Assembly (NCBI RefSeq): GCF_905147045.1
Contig: NC_065918.1
Coordinates: 10,540,001-10,604,000, forward strand
DNA length: 64,000 nucleotides
DNA from: Nymphalis io
Lineage: Eukaryota; Arthropoda; Insecta; Lepidoptera; Nymphalidae
Reading direction: 5' to 3'
The notes under the pieces are model-generated. The model did no database searches, was not told where the DNA came from, and saw only the letters and a program-made list of their open reading frames with translations. Position numbers and translations under genes: made by a program. Positions 48,601 to 62,100 of the stretch are shown here, in pieces (the first letter of the stretch is position 1; every line of letters begins with the position of its first letter).

Positions 48601-51600
48601 GACCGCACTCCAGAGCAGTTGAACAAACTGAGAAACGTCACATAGGTAGTATGCGACACAGATAACGCTTTACGAAGCCGAAATTAGCCGATTGTCTCTT
48701 TTCAAAGGTCGATGTGCAATATTTGTTGATCTGTTTGAGTTTTGATAAGCCAATTAGCGTATCATTACGATAGAACTACTACAATTTTTATCGTTCACCA
48801 TTTTAAAATATATATAATCATGTTTTGTTTTTAAATGAAATAAAAAAAACAGTCTTAATTCGACAATTTCAGTTTTTATTTTAAAATGCAAAACGAATAC
48901 AATGTTAATTCATTTTGTATTCATTTACATTCTTCAATTACAACTTCGTAGAAGCTCAAAAATAAAAATACTTCATTCGTTAGTTTTCAACACACACGCG
49001 TAAGGCTCCATCGCGATAATTCATAGGTTCCTTTTGCCATTTGTATATAAATGATACGAAATAGAAGAAATTTTTAAAAGTTTATAGATTAAATATAAAA
49101 ACACAATTACAGTGATATAATACAAGTAAGATTGTCCAAATTAGCAATATCTAAGCAATAATACATTATAGCAATAATTTATATCTAGTTATAGTCTAAT
49201 TAATTAACATCATAAAAGCAATATTATTTACTTTAATATTCATTAAGACTTAGTTTTAGTTTAGTCTAAGTGGCGTTGAATTAGTGGTAAAGGATTGCGC
49301 AATATGCGAGTAGAATGCTATCAATTAAAATTTTAGTAAAACAGTGTGTGGACTTGAATTTGACTTGACTTGACTTACATCAGAGTATATTTCATCTCAT
49401 TATACAGACTATCCCAAAATAACGTATCAAGTAATAATTAATTATCAAGTCATATTTTTTAAAATCAGAAATTACTGAAAAATTCAATACAAAAAGTTAA
49501 AACGTTATTTTAAAATATAATAATTTAAGTCTTCATGTTTTTTTTTATTACAGTTTTAATTTTCCAGTAATGTCTGTTCGTTTTTACTTTTTATATTTGT
49601 GCAGTTATATTGTTAAGGCGCTTTAAACTATGTTTAAAATTGCGGTTAATTTTTATATATATTGATGAAAAATAAGTTGTTTTTTTATTATTTAAATATT
49701 GGGAATGACTGTTATTTTAAGGCTAATAATGTGTTTAAAATGTTGTCAGCTGTGACTCTGTTAAGTTTTTTTCACAACATTAATTAATTACAACATGATC
49801 GATTCCAATCAAAAACCAAGGTATTATTATATGTGTTCGACATAAAAAAGGAATTATTTATTAGCTCATTTTAATATTTTTGAAAAAATAATTGTTTGTT
49901 GCTAAAATGCTATAGAGTCACAGTATAGATTTAAAAAAAAAAGTTTGTATCAATGCACCAGAATTTCTATTAATTAAAAATGTATTAAATGATATATTTA
50001 ATATTTTTGTATTACTTAACTTTTGTAGGTGTGTCGATGATTTAGTTATCGCGTATAGGTTTGTAAGACGTTTTGCTTAAGATAGAAGTATGTCACAAGT
50101 TAGTAAAAATGGTAGTGTTATAAGAAATATATTTATGAAAAACGTGTAAAAGCAATATAACAACGATAGCAATAATATCGAAGTTGACAACGAATTTTTT
50201 TTTGTGATTTTTATTGTTTAAGTGTAGCTATTAAGCGGGTACGTTACGTTTTGGCAAATTGAAGACGTTTAACATTAGATAAATAAAATTAGATATTGTT
50301 AGATAAACATATACACGGCGTTATGAAATATCCAGTTGTCTTTTTACTCCTAATCTCTAGAATTTAAATACGTACTCAAACATTTAGACCGTTTCCAGAC
50401 ACTATACACCATCCAGCTTTGTATACAGTATAGTTTTCATACGCTACGCACAGGAACACTATATTTGTTTGTTTTTGCCTAAAAAATAAATACATCTTTT
50501 TTTCTACATTTTACTCGATATAGAATAAAATGCGGACGAATCAAGTCAATTAACGCACACATTAAAAAAAATCATATTTCCAAAGTTGAAATTTAAATAT
50601 ATCATGCTGCTTAAAACGAAACTCAAGAATAAATTATTTCAATTTTCTAGCCAATTACATCAAAACTCTATAAGTATTAATGTAGAGTAGTTCACGTATG
50701 TTATACAACCTTAGAGTTGCCTCAGGTTAGAGGTAGAAAGAGATGATTGAAAAGTGATGCAATTCGTAGTATGTGAACGTGATTAGAAAATATACTAGAG
50801 GACATAGCTTAAGGAAAATATAAATATAATATGAATTTGCCTTAATTTTTATGATCAGAATTAATAGCTTTTCAAGTATATTTAAAAATTGTATTGTTAG
50901 GTACAACAATTATTTTATTCACTAATCTTGGTAATTATTTTATTAGAAGTGAATTTAATATAAGGATTGATTATGACATGTCAAAGGCACTTTGAGATGA
51001 AGTCCCAGCTATTTCTTACTTCTATCTTTAAATAGTCAGTTTTGGAAAAATATCGTTACTTTAGAATCAACTGAATTTCTTGACATAAGAAATAAAATTA
51101 ATAAAATCTCTTATATTTAGTCTGCACAGTATTTAAAAGTTTAATGTCTTGTTTATTCATAAATTTATATAGCTGCGTTCAAGATTATTTTATTTATTTG
51201 AAGTAGATCTTAAAAGTTAAGAAACGTTGTCGAAAAGTAACACCTAAAAGCAAACTTCACCAATTCCGTAAGGTAATAATAAGAATACTCGAAATCTTCA
51301 AGGGATGTTAATAAAACTGTCTTCTGCCGTATAATATACAAAGTAATTAAGATTAGCAATAGAAACGAGAACCAATTCATATAAATGGACTTCCATGTGG
51401 CCTAAAAGTGTTTTTTATATTATAATTTCATATCAAAACGCTATTTAAAAATATATGCTAGTACGAATAAAATTAAGAATTGTGTATTTGAATCAAGTGT
51501 ATTGGTTCTCGTTTACATAACTAAGTGTACCTAATACCTATCGATCAAATATTAAGTTTGACTGAAAACATATTGTTCTCTATGATAACTCCAATAGATT

Positions 51601-52964
51601 TATTGAATTTATATGAAATTAGCAATAATAATTAATTATTCAAATTTTTCCAATCAATAAATGTACCCTATCTTTCTACATTAGTGTATAATATTATTTT
51701 TTCTATAACCTCCAAGTTTAAGATGTCTCCCGGTTTTGTGATAAAAGTAAATAAATTGTTGCTAGACTAAATAATATTAATAGACAATTTTTTGATTCAG
51801 TCATTCCTAAGCCACAAGTAGGTGTAAAAATTTTTTCGCAAATCTATTATATAAAACTCAAGAAATGTATCTTATAGTGCGATCATAGAAAATTTTGTGT
51901 ACAATACCTATATGAGTATATAAGCTGTCAAATGAAACGTTGATATAAAGATTAATTAAATTATACTTTTAAAAAATACTGCTTAGTAGTAACAACTCCT
52001 TACATTATAATAGGTTACTTAGATAATTTGATATTTTAATAAAACAACAACGAAAAACAAAGATTATTTAAACAATTTATATGCAAAGAAAAGATAAAAC
52101 TTGGAAATTAAATAACAACAATTTTCTTAGCAAAGTCTGTTAACAACTGTATGTTTAATTTAACTTTTATAATCTATACTAAGTACCTAGGGTCCACTGC
52201 GTTGTAGCTGTTGCCTAGATAACGTAGGGAACCATTATACTATTGAAATAATTCATTGATCTAGTGCTTGGCTGACCATCGCCTTTCTTAATAAAAACGT
52301 AGAAGTATTTTCTCTGTAGTAGCGGGATACTTTATAATCTCGATAATATCTGACGAATTAAAGGGCAAATTAATTATTGACTCATTATAAGCACAAATAA
52401 TTTTATAATACTTAGCTCGCATCCAAGCATTTTACTAATTTTAATGTTTTGGTTATAGAAATACGATCTATTAATATATAAAATATTCTTTTAATTATAT
52501 TTACTCACTTTTAAGTGGACCCCGAAAAACTGTACTAAAAATAAGATTCCACATTATTTTTATAAAATAAAAGCAAAAATTGTAATTTATAAAATAAAGA
52601 TCCAATAAGGTAAGTTTTTACCTTATGGACAATGGAAAATGACAGAATTTCTAGTTTATTACTTTATTTGTAATTATTATTAACAGTGAAGTGTTTGAGA
52701 TGGAGCTAGTGTAACGAATATTAGTTGTTTAATTTATAAATAATCTATAATTTATTTATATACCGATCTAATACTGGTGATGTGTTATGCGTTAGTTTTA
52801 TGCTTTATCTTATCATTTAAAATAAAAAGTAATGTAACATAATTGGTGTTTTTATTCGATTTTTAACTAGAAAATAAGCAATCATAAACAAATCTTAAAT
52901 ATTCTGCTTTTATTCTTATAATTTTATTTTTATTATATGATTGGTTTTATTGATACTATATTAT
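48600..52964. other. AT-rich stretch, no gene seen
   Basis: No supported ORF, RNA gene or recognisable transposon. Near 52210 GTTGCCTAGATAAC resembles an RFX X-box with one deviation; a single site in AT-rich DNA is weak evidence. Confidence 0.45.
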
Positions 52965-53073
52965 GAACATTCTTCCCGACTGTACTGGCCGTCGTCGCGT
53001 TTGGACTCTACTACCACTTACCATCAGGTGAAGTAGAGTCATTTGCCCTCCCGGTAAATATATTAAAAAAAAA
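52965..53073 (+). mobile_element. Short LINE 3' tail, same family as 2414-2640
   Basis: GAACATTCTTCCCGACTGTA through GCCCTCCCGGTAAATATATT to a terminal A run is the reverse complement of the tail at 2414-2520. Extremely 5'-truncated. Confidence 0.7.
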
Positions 53074-53414
53074 TGAAATTAGCATAGTTAGCAACGACAC
53101 ATTTGACACAACCAAAATTATCAACACACACATACATATACACACAAATAATAATATTCATTTATATTATATTCAAGATGGTAAAATAAATGAATGAATA
53201 CAAAAATTAGAATATACCATACATACACACTTACTTATTTTTAATATTTACCCGCTTATGTATAAATCAAACATTTTAAGAAAAATATCAAAACTATATT
53301 TTTTTAAATGTACCTGTATGTTATTATTTTTATTAAATATAAGATTATGACGATTCAGTCAAATAACCCTTTTATTTGCAATCAGGTCAAAATAACAGCG
53401 ATTGACACCTTTTC

Positions 53415-54498
53415 ACGATAGATGGCAAAACGAACGTGCATCTTTTATTAGTAGCTTATAATACTTATGGTTTGAAATAGATGACGCTGTTTGCATTGTT
53501 TAATATTTATAACATTGCTGCTACCATGGGGTCATCACATATAAAGTTAAATTAGTTAAAAAATGACAAAAGATGGCGTTATATGTTTCGATTTGTTTTA
53601 TGTTCCTTTAAAATTTAAAATATGAAAACAATTAAATTCAAAAAGCATATATTCTAACTACAAATGAACACTTAAAGCAAGTCTTTGACAAATGTTAAAT
53701 TTAATAAATTTAAATTTTATAAATTTTAATGTTATATTTCTGGCGGCAAAAATGGGTAACTACATTGTAACGGCACGATCTTTCTTAATAGCTATATAAG
53801 GCTCATAGATGGCGCTTCAAGCTATTTTTATTTTCCTTTTAGTTTGCAAACATTCTATTTTATAGAATTAATATATAATAAATAGTAAATCTAAACTTCG
53901 AAGAGACTAAATAAATTGTAGATTTTAATTCTTTCTTAGATTAATGGAAATTTGACATTTGAAAGAAAACTATCTTTTTAATTTTTTTTGTGTTTCGAAT
54001 ATTGAATTTATTCAATGGTTTCGATTGTCAAATATTGATCTCTTTGTTCTAAGTTATCGTTTAAATGATTTTATTTTTATTCCAATAATTATTGGAAGAA
54101 ATATCTTCATTAGACCATTATTTATCAAGCTAATAATATTTAAATTTTAGTGGACTTTGCTTTGATTATTAATGAATTTTGTGAATAAAATTTGCTAATT
54201 TTTTGTTACATTTCGCAAGTTTTTAAATTAATAAGTAAGAAGTTTTGATTTTATAAAATAGTTTAAATTTCTGCAAAGCACCAAAATGCAAAATAAAAAA
54301 ACGATCATTGTTATGGCTTGGAATGTCAAAAAAAATATTATTATAATTATAAGTAATTAATTATTAGAGCCTATTTCTATTTGCTTCCGTGGCAATGTCA
54401 TATAACGCCATCTGTTACATTTTTGTGTACTTGCATTCTGTCACATATGTATGATAACCCACTGGTCCCTCAAAATTAAATGAGATGGCGCTATAAAA
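53415..54498. other. Cluster of AGATGGCG-type motifs
   Basis: Six related motifs lie within about 1.1 kb of AT-rich DNA: ATAGATGGCAAAA (53419), ATAGATGACGCTG (53477), AGATGGCGTTATA (53571), ATAGATGGCGCTTC (53805), TATAACGCCATCT (54401, inverted) and AGATGGCGCTATA (54483). Two more variants are at 58131 and 58186. The core GCCAT/ATGGC is that of Pho/YY1 sites. They may instead be a short dispersed repeat. Confidence 0.5.
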
Positions 54499-55316
54499 TT
54501 AAAAGCTGTGTGAAGCTCGGTCGTCTAGGCACGACACACAGTTGAGCGATTCCTTTTCCTACAACTGGCTAGATAGAAATGAAACAAAAACGCGCTAATT
54601 TGAAACATAATATGAACCGCCATTAATTTTGCTTTTAGGTTCTCAGACAGTAAGGTATTGGAGCGACCTGTAATTTGGCAAAACTGTTTGTTTTGTTTTA
54701 ATTGGATTCTTATAATTAACTGAGTAAGTAATTGATTGATTTGGTGTTTAACTTTTTTGGTTGGTTGGTAAATTGGTAATAAGTAATTGATTTTTTTTTA
54801 ATTTAGGTTACATCTGGACGCTATATATATTAAATTTTATTATTACAACACACTACAGTAGTAATAAGTCCTAGTATTATAATACATTGTTTAAAATTTC
54901 AAAAAGATGAATGAAAAATTAAGCTGTTACTTATTTACCATTTTATAAAAATCTCGAAATGGTCTTTATAAAAATAGAACACAAAATCTTATAAATTGAT
55001 GTAATTTAGTCACTCAATTACTAATGAATTAACTTAATAAATTAACTTACTTAATAACTTATTTTACTTTTCTGTCCACCAACGACATGACGGTACCAAA
55101 ATAATATAAGTACCTACATTCCGACAATAGAAATATTCAGTAAACAGAAAAGGTTTACACAAATAGGAACATTGGACATATGAAAAATGTAATGTACTGA
55201 CTAATTCGATATTTATGATTTCCTAGCAACCATATATTCATGAGCAGCTGAACTCATCTGCCCCACCCTGAGTTTGCATAACTATGTACCTAATGTTGTC
55301 GATAAAAGCTGTCAAG

Positions 55317-55600
55317 CGTGATTAACGCTATGCTCGGCAGCGAGATGTGCTGGATGGCGATGGTCTGCTTCTCTGAGAGAGTTATGTCACAAGAGGAAGC
55401 TGCGGTGCGGCAGCGTGAGGAGAGTGCCTCCACCGATCCGGGCAAAAGGCGTCGGTGCTATGCGCACTTCTCCTCCCGCCGTAACGCCGCTAGTTGGGTT
55501 CTCTATATCCCGGGAACCCAACTAATGGTTAACGGCTTCGATTTTACCAGGGAGACTTCGAAACGTGAGTCGAAACTTCGAGCAATTTTTCAAAGATCTG
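55317..55600 (+). mobile_element. C-terminus and 3' end of an R1-like LINE
   Basis: The frame from 55318 reads MLGSEMCWMAMVCFSERVM and then an Arg/Glu-rich tail, which matches as I remember the C-terminal end of lepidopteran R1/RTE-type reverse transcriptases. The GC-rich block is sharply set off from its surroundings. The element is 5'-truncated and the exact 3' limit is unclear. Confidence 0.55.
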
Positions 55601-57012
55601 TTTTTTTCATCTTCTTAACGGAACTTTGCTTTGAGATACCATTGGCGTCCAATTCAAAGTGAGATTGACCGAAAGTGTCTATCTAAAATTCTATCGTCGT
55701 TGGTTTGTTCTGTACCAGCCACGGTTTTTTTATTCCTTTATTATTTTGTTGTATCTCCATAGCCGTGTTGTCTGTAGCTTTTTTATTACCAGGCAGCATA
55801 AACTCAATTTAGGGTTACAAATTGATGAAATTAGGTTTCTGGATTAATTCTTAGCCAGTTTGGATGGTTTTCGACTAGTCTGTCCTACTCGGATCATCTC
55901 TAATATATATCGCCATTTTTAGGTTGTTAACCAGAATCTCGTCGCCATTTGGTCGTTATTTATATCCTCTTCACCAGTGTTCCCAACTCTTTTTCACTGT
56001 TGTCGATGCAAAATACGAAGTTTTTCATGAAACTAGATGTCGTAGCAACCAATGCATGGGATACGCTATCTTATTGTAGATTTTTCACCCACATTCAGTC
56101 GCACATTTGATGAGGATGACCGACTCCTAGTCATACTGTGCCTCATATATTCTATTCTGATGGCGTTGGATCCTTTTCCGTTGGCGTACCCTTGATGTCT
56201 TCGTAGATTGGGTTGTAACTACGATGATACGTTCTCTGGTGTGTAGTATGTGATTTTAAAACGCCTTGTCTTACGTCTTTCACGATACATCGTCGCCTTT
56301 CGCTTCTTTGATTCTCACATTTACTAGCTTCTTGCTGGTTATTATTAAACTTGAGGATGTTGCTGCATTGAAAGATGTTTGTGGCTTTTCTGACTTGAAA
56401 CTTAGTGAGTAGTATCATGTTTGTTCGAACTAATATTTGTATGCGTTTCTTAAAATTAAGGAAATCGTTTTGTTGAGCGAGCTCAGCTGGCGGCTCGTTT
56501 TTGACTGAATGAGTTGTACTTCAAGTTCATTAATCGTGTCGTACTATAGATTTCTTCTTTGTTCTTGTTGTACTATCGTCACATTGCTGTTCTCTTTAAT
56601 CTGCTAACGTGGCAAACACCTATCTAGAGAAGAGCTTGTAATTGCTGTCCATGAACAAGGCATCTTTTCAGGTTTTTAGGCTTGAATCTCCTCGCTTATC
56701 GCTCCAGAAGTTTGAAATTCTGATGAGCAATTTGAGCGATCTTAGATGAGGAAGTGTGCTCTCCACGATATCTCAAGTTAGCGTGGGGTTCTAGAAACAT
56801 CCAAGACCTACGACCATGGTGATCGTGGATACAATGTTTGCAAATATAAAGAGGTTGGACTGAGTAAGGTGTGCTGGAAGGCTTTTGGCCTCTGGATCGT
56901 ATATTGTCTCCAGATCTTTGGTTCCTAAAACTTCAGCTCTGTAGAGTTTGGACATCTTGTTCTTGAGGCCTCGTTTCTTGATTGTTTCGGATCCGGCTCG
57001 AAGGACCAGAGA
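55600..57012 (-). other. Probable decayed internal region of an antisense LTR retrotransposon
   Basis: The stretch is less AT-rich than its surroundings and lies directly downstream, on the minus strand, of the LTR and primer-binding site at 56991-57319. Minus-strand frames are interrupted by several stops. The longest (56152-56418) and the frame next to the primer site could be gag or protease remnants, but I cannot match them. The left limit is unknown and there is no second LTR in the window. Superfamily (BEL/Pao or Gypsy) is undetermined. Confidence 0.4.
56991..57008 (-). other. Primer-binding site complementary to tRNA-Tyr
   Basis: The plus strand reads ATCCGGCTCGAAGGACCA, identical over 18 nt to the 3' end of animal tRNA-Tyr including CCA as I remember it. 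On the minus strand it is therefore a primer-binding site, 4 nt inside the LTR. Placement and length are as expected for an LTR retrotransposon. Confidence 0.75.
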
Positions 57013-57319
57013 TGTTGGTAAGGATTAAAAAATATAAAGCCCTTATTAACTTACAGTGATTTTAATCTGCTTGTTTAATGGTTCGGGACCACAATATTTA
57101 TTACACGGTTCTAAAAGGTCTTCACGATTTGGCAGTTTTAGTCGAAATACATATAGTACAAAATTGCGCATCTTATATCTATTCCTCCCTCCTGGCAGTG
57201 TACGGAAGTAACAACTTTGATCGCAGGGTGATGAGGCGTAAGCGGGGAGGGGGAAGAGTAACCAATCAGCGTTAGTCACCACTGACGTCGCGTATGGGTC
57301 GTTGCTCCCGTCCGGAACA
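57013..57319 (-). mobile_element. LTR (5' LTR on the minus strand)
   Basis: A 307-bp segment bounded by TGTT and AACA. On the minus strand it starts TGTTCCGGACGGGAGC and ends CCTTACCAACA, has a TATA-like AGATATAAG and an AATAAA (minus strand, near 57095), and is followed after 4 nt by a tRNA-Tyr primer site. These are the parts of an LTR in the right order. No partner LTR was found. Confidence 0.7.
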
Positions 57320-58364
57320 CTGAGGTTTTAGAGGTAGATCGCTGTTGACCTTTATCGATTGGGCGTTACCGACGAAAATGCGCTTGCCGCGCACCAGGTA
57401 CAGAGCCTATGCCTACTACTATGTGGAGTTCGCACAAAAGGTGTCAAAGTTCTGTTAAGTAATAACGTCTCGGTACGCAGCTATTTATTGCGCAGCGAAA
57501 ACCACAGGCGTTACATGCGATATTTGCAAATGTTTTAAAATAACTACAAAATATTATAAAAGCTGAAGGTTCTTTTTGTGTTATATTATTCAATTTGCTG
57601 TTCTCAATAAAAAATTTTTTAAAATACAAGAAATATTTAGTGTATTTTGCAGATTAACATATAATTTAAAAAGTAGTCGTTGTTAACGATTATCTAAAAA
57701 AAGTGCATAATGTAACTCAAATGACTCACAAAGTAAAGTACATTATTACTACAAGTAATGGGTAATTTTGAGTTTGAGTAACCAAGATAAAAATCATATG
57801 ATCTGAACGAATCTCCGTTCAGGTCATAAGGGAATTGTTGATGCGTTATGATTTTATAAAATTGTACATTGCAAACTTTAGTAATATTTAAATATTAATC
57901 TACTTTCATGAAATGCGTAGTTGTGATTATAAAGTGAAATTAATATTATTATTATTATATGTAATTGATAATAATATTAAAGAAAAAGATCCGGTAATTT
58001 TTAATTATTTATGATCATTTTGATGATAATTACTTCTTTTACCTTTATATACCTTTAATTTATCTCTAAAAAACACTAAATAAGACTTCTTGTATGTATT
58101 TCATCACAATAAAATATTTTATTAAAGCAACGCCATCTATGTTGTAAGAAACGAACTGGTATACGATAAGATACTCTATTAAAAAATAGATGTCGCTACT
58201 TTGTAACCTGAAAAAAGGTACAATATAATTACTTATCCTCAGATATTTATTGATATTTGAATTTTGTCGATAAATTTGAATAACTACTATCTAACCGGTT
58301 CTTTTTTAGTAGAATTTCCTTTCGAAAACGTTCTATAAACACTTTTTAATCTTGTCAAATTTGA
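57320..58364. other. AT-rich stretch, no gene seen
   Basis: No supported feature apart from two AGATGGCG-type motifs (58131 and 58186). The frame at 57444-57629 on the minus strand is AT-driven and unsupported. Confidence 0.4.
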
Positions 58365-58745
58365 TTCAAGGGGCTTGTACGAGTCTATTGGAACGGGAAG
58401 AAGATGCCGCTGCAAATCCGCTCCCCCGAATTAGACTGGGGAGAATAAAGATGCGCTATGCGTACCTTCTCCCCACGCCGTAATAGGCACCACCGGCACT
58501 AGGGCGGCAAGGGAGGTATTGGGAACGCTCCCTAGAGGATGGAGGCCCGCATAGGCAGGCCGGCCGTCAGAGCGTCACGGTAACATGCGCAAGCGATCCC
58601 GTGGCGCTCCTCGTTAATACGGAAACGGTACCACTGGTTTTTAGTACGTATTCCGAAGTTCGGGGCGCACTCGCCGCCTTAGACACCGGCGAGCCCCCCT
58701 TTCCCGCGGGGGAAACACGTAAGCGTTTTTCCAGCGTTAAAAAAG
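58365..58745 (+). mobile_element. R1-like LINE 3' region
   Basis: A GC-rich block (GGGAACGCTCCCTAGAGGATG, AGCGTCACGGTAACATGCGC, CTTAGACACCGGCGAGCCCC) that I recognise as the 3' part of a lepidopteran R1-type element. Its left end shares ATGCGCTATGCGTACCTTCTC with the 55430-55490 block. The open frame from 58601 is incidental. Confidence 0.55.
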
Positions 58746-59135
58746 GGAGTATTTATTATCTAAATATATTTTTTGTAATGATAATTAGATATTAAATAAA
58801 TAAAATATACCTAATATACATATAACAGGTCTAGACAACCGATTATTGAAGTTAAAATTACATACAAGTACACATTTAAATATCTGCAAAATGTAATAAC
58901 ACGAAAACAATAAAAAAACACAAACAATTTCAATTTTCAGAACATAAATTTATGTGAAATTCCATTTAAAATGTTTTATGTTATGCAATGCTTTTTACAT
59001 CACAAATTATTCTTCAATTTCAGTGAAGCTGTATATACTAACGTTTATATACAATATCGTGCAAACTCTATGTACTCAAGCCATAATACGCACATGCACG
59101 CCTTTTAAAAATGAATACACAAAGGTTTAAAACAG

Positions 59136-62100
59136 ATGGATGAGAGAAAAATGTATGCGTGCATGGCTCGCTATATATTTTGTATGTGTATTATGTTATA
59201 TTATCATCGATGTCTTGTATTAGGCATGATACAAAGGGATACAACGACCAATATAGAAGCTTTCGACGAACAGAAAGCACTGCAACAAGCTCTTCTTCTT
59301 GTCGAACTTCTCAAGTCAGGTTTATAGAAAAAACGGTGTTTTTAATTTTACTTAATTTAATAAAAATTACATATTGCCCTTTATTTAGAATACACTCGAG
59401 TTCTACGAGAGAATAAGGAAATGCAAAGTAATAGATTACTATGGGAAGAAGGGTCCATAACGTGTGCCACAACTAGTAAGTATATTGAGGCATATCTTTT
59501 AATTGCTGATGCATTCGATTTTGTAAACTGTAGTAATACTTGTTTACATTTAGTAAAATAATATAAAAATAGAACATATTATATATTATATATCATATTA
59601 TATAATATATTCTGATAATGTCTATTATTTTTAGGCGTTTATATTGTTATCTTTGTTTTAATTGATTAATGAGTATAAGCGATTACTTTCAGGAAATTTG
59701 TATTTTTTTCAGAAAACCAGAAAATTGAGAGAGCACCGGCTACACCATTGGTCCATCATTGGCCGCGTCGAGTTGATTCAATTTGTAAGCAAGTTTTACA
59801 CTAAATAATTATTTTTAATTTAAACATTTATCTTTATATTACAAATTTCGTTTATATAATTCATCGTAATTATAAGAAAGACCAATATATTGTTCAGTAT
59901 CAATTTAAATAACTAAATACTTTCTGCAGTATCAGCTCGGCGAAAATGGAAACGGCGCGACCCGCAAATAGATTCAAACTTATATTATGGTTAGCTTTTA
60001 TGTATGATATTAATTTATTTCGAAATCGCTTATAACAATTATGGGTATCATTAGCGAAAATTTTGAACATTTATTTTTTGTATGATAAAATATAATTTAA
60101 GCGCAAGTACACATTATTATTATAGATATACCCGCTCGAAGAAATTATTACAATGAAGGTACGTACCCATCAATATTATGATATCAGATAGATATTTTCA
60201 TAGATATCCGAGAAAATATATTGTTGATTTTTGCAGATATTGTCACATTTATATGTGACATATAAAATATATAATTCCGTATATTAATATTGGAATGATT
60301 TATCATCGAGGACTTTATATTTTAAACAATTCTTTAACACAATATACATATACCTACTGTCTTAAAATCCTACCTTTAAACTTATAATTGCGCCAAGTAT
60401 GACTCTTTACCCAAACTCATTGAATACTAAAACTTAGCTAAACTGACCAGTTTTCATACTAAATATAATTTAATAAATATACAGAAGACAAGGAGAACGC
60501 TGGTGGGTGGCGAAGGTTTCAATACGAAGATGCATTTGGACCACAACCGGGCGGCATCAATATATCTCGTACTACATCATCTGCATCACCTTCTATTAAC
60601 TCATCATCACCTCTAAATGCAGCAACTACTTCTATAGCAGGCACTGAAAAAGATAATTTATTGACCGTGTCAAGTTCCTCATTTGCGGTTTCAACACCAA
60701 AGACCTCACCATCCGAAATAACAGCATCGGTTACCGCGAGCACCATGAAGGCCACCGTAACAACACCTTTAACAACTTTAAGCCGTAGTATGTTTCACAA
60801 ATATTGTAGTACCTACAGTCTACTCCCATGTCATACACTCGTGGACATATTTAGACAAAAATAAGAAACGTCTGAATAATATTGAAAATGTTCACATCGT
60901 ATCGTAACAATAATGTCCTCAATTTAAATTTTGTCAAAATATCGATCATGATGTTAATAACTCGACATCTGTAAGTCGCTTTATCTACCACCGACCCTAC
61001 CGATATTGTTTATTCAATAAATTAATTTTGTTCTTGGTATCTTGATATTATTATTAAGTAATATGACAAGTAAAGAGAACACCAAAACTATAACAAGACT
61101 TGCGACTGAAACAAAAGCATTCCTTTTTTTTCACTCAATGGACCTTAAAAAAGGGCCTCTTCAGGGCCGTCTGAAATAGGACAAGCGAGGCCCCCACCTC
61201 ACGCATCTACTGCCCCAGGGTTACGTTCTATCTTTTAAGCCCCGGACTTCGGGGCTGTAAGTTCAAGTTCCCGTTCCGCCATCTCTTTTGGACCATGACG
61301 GTATCACAAAAAGAGCTCTCCACGCCAATTCCCTGCGGGGCATCGCCGACACGATTACTCGCAGGGAGAGGTCATATCCGATTATGAGAGCTAAGGAATA
61401 GAGTCCACCTTTGTTTGCGGACAAACTTGTGCACTATAATATTTCCTGAGCACTGGCTAATCTCTCTTGAGATTGGCCCGCTGTGGCCGAAATCAGTTTG
61501 GAGGACATTTTTTATTATATTTTGTTCCATACATTGAAAACATTTTTTTAATGCATGATAATGATGAACCCACAAAGCAGCGATTGTTCCGTTTTGCCTT
61601 ATTCGAGAAGTTGAAAAAGAAGATTTGTAGTGAGCAGCTCTTTTGCTGGTCTTATTTGGTCCCTAATTTTTTTCAACAGTGATCCGTTAGTTAATATTAA
61701 TGTTATTGATATTAGAAATTTTCAATAAGAGCAAATAAAGCTAATTTAAAGTTAATTTTTATTAATGCTTACATCTTAATTCTAAATATGTCCATGAATA
61801 TTGATTTATGTACAGCGGTGTAGCTATCATAGGGCAAGGCCTTACGGCGCACTAGATTTAGGCGCAACATATGAACCAAATTTTATATTTTTGTGTACCA
61901 ATATTTATTCTTATTCAACTTCTTTATTATTATATTTTATATTAAAAAAATGATTATCCAACATTTATATACATTGGCGAAATATGTACCAATCTAGGCA
62001 ATGCTGCACCGGGGCCTTTATCTGCCTAGCTATGCTTCTGTTTGTACATAATGATGTACAAGTAGTGTAGGTATATGTACCTACACTACTTTCAGTGTTG

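Noticed and set aside
60519..60755. Minus-strand frame opposite exon 6 of the unknown gene
   Set aside because: It mirrors the Ser/Thr-rich plus-strand exon, which has supporting splice sites and phase.
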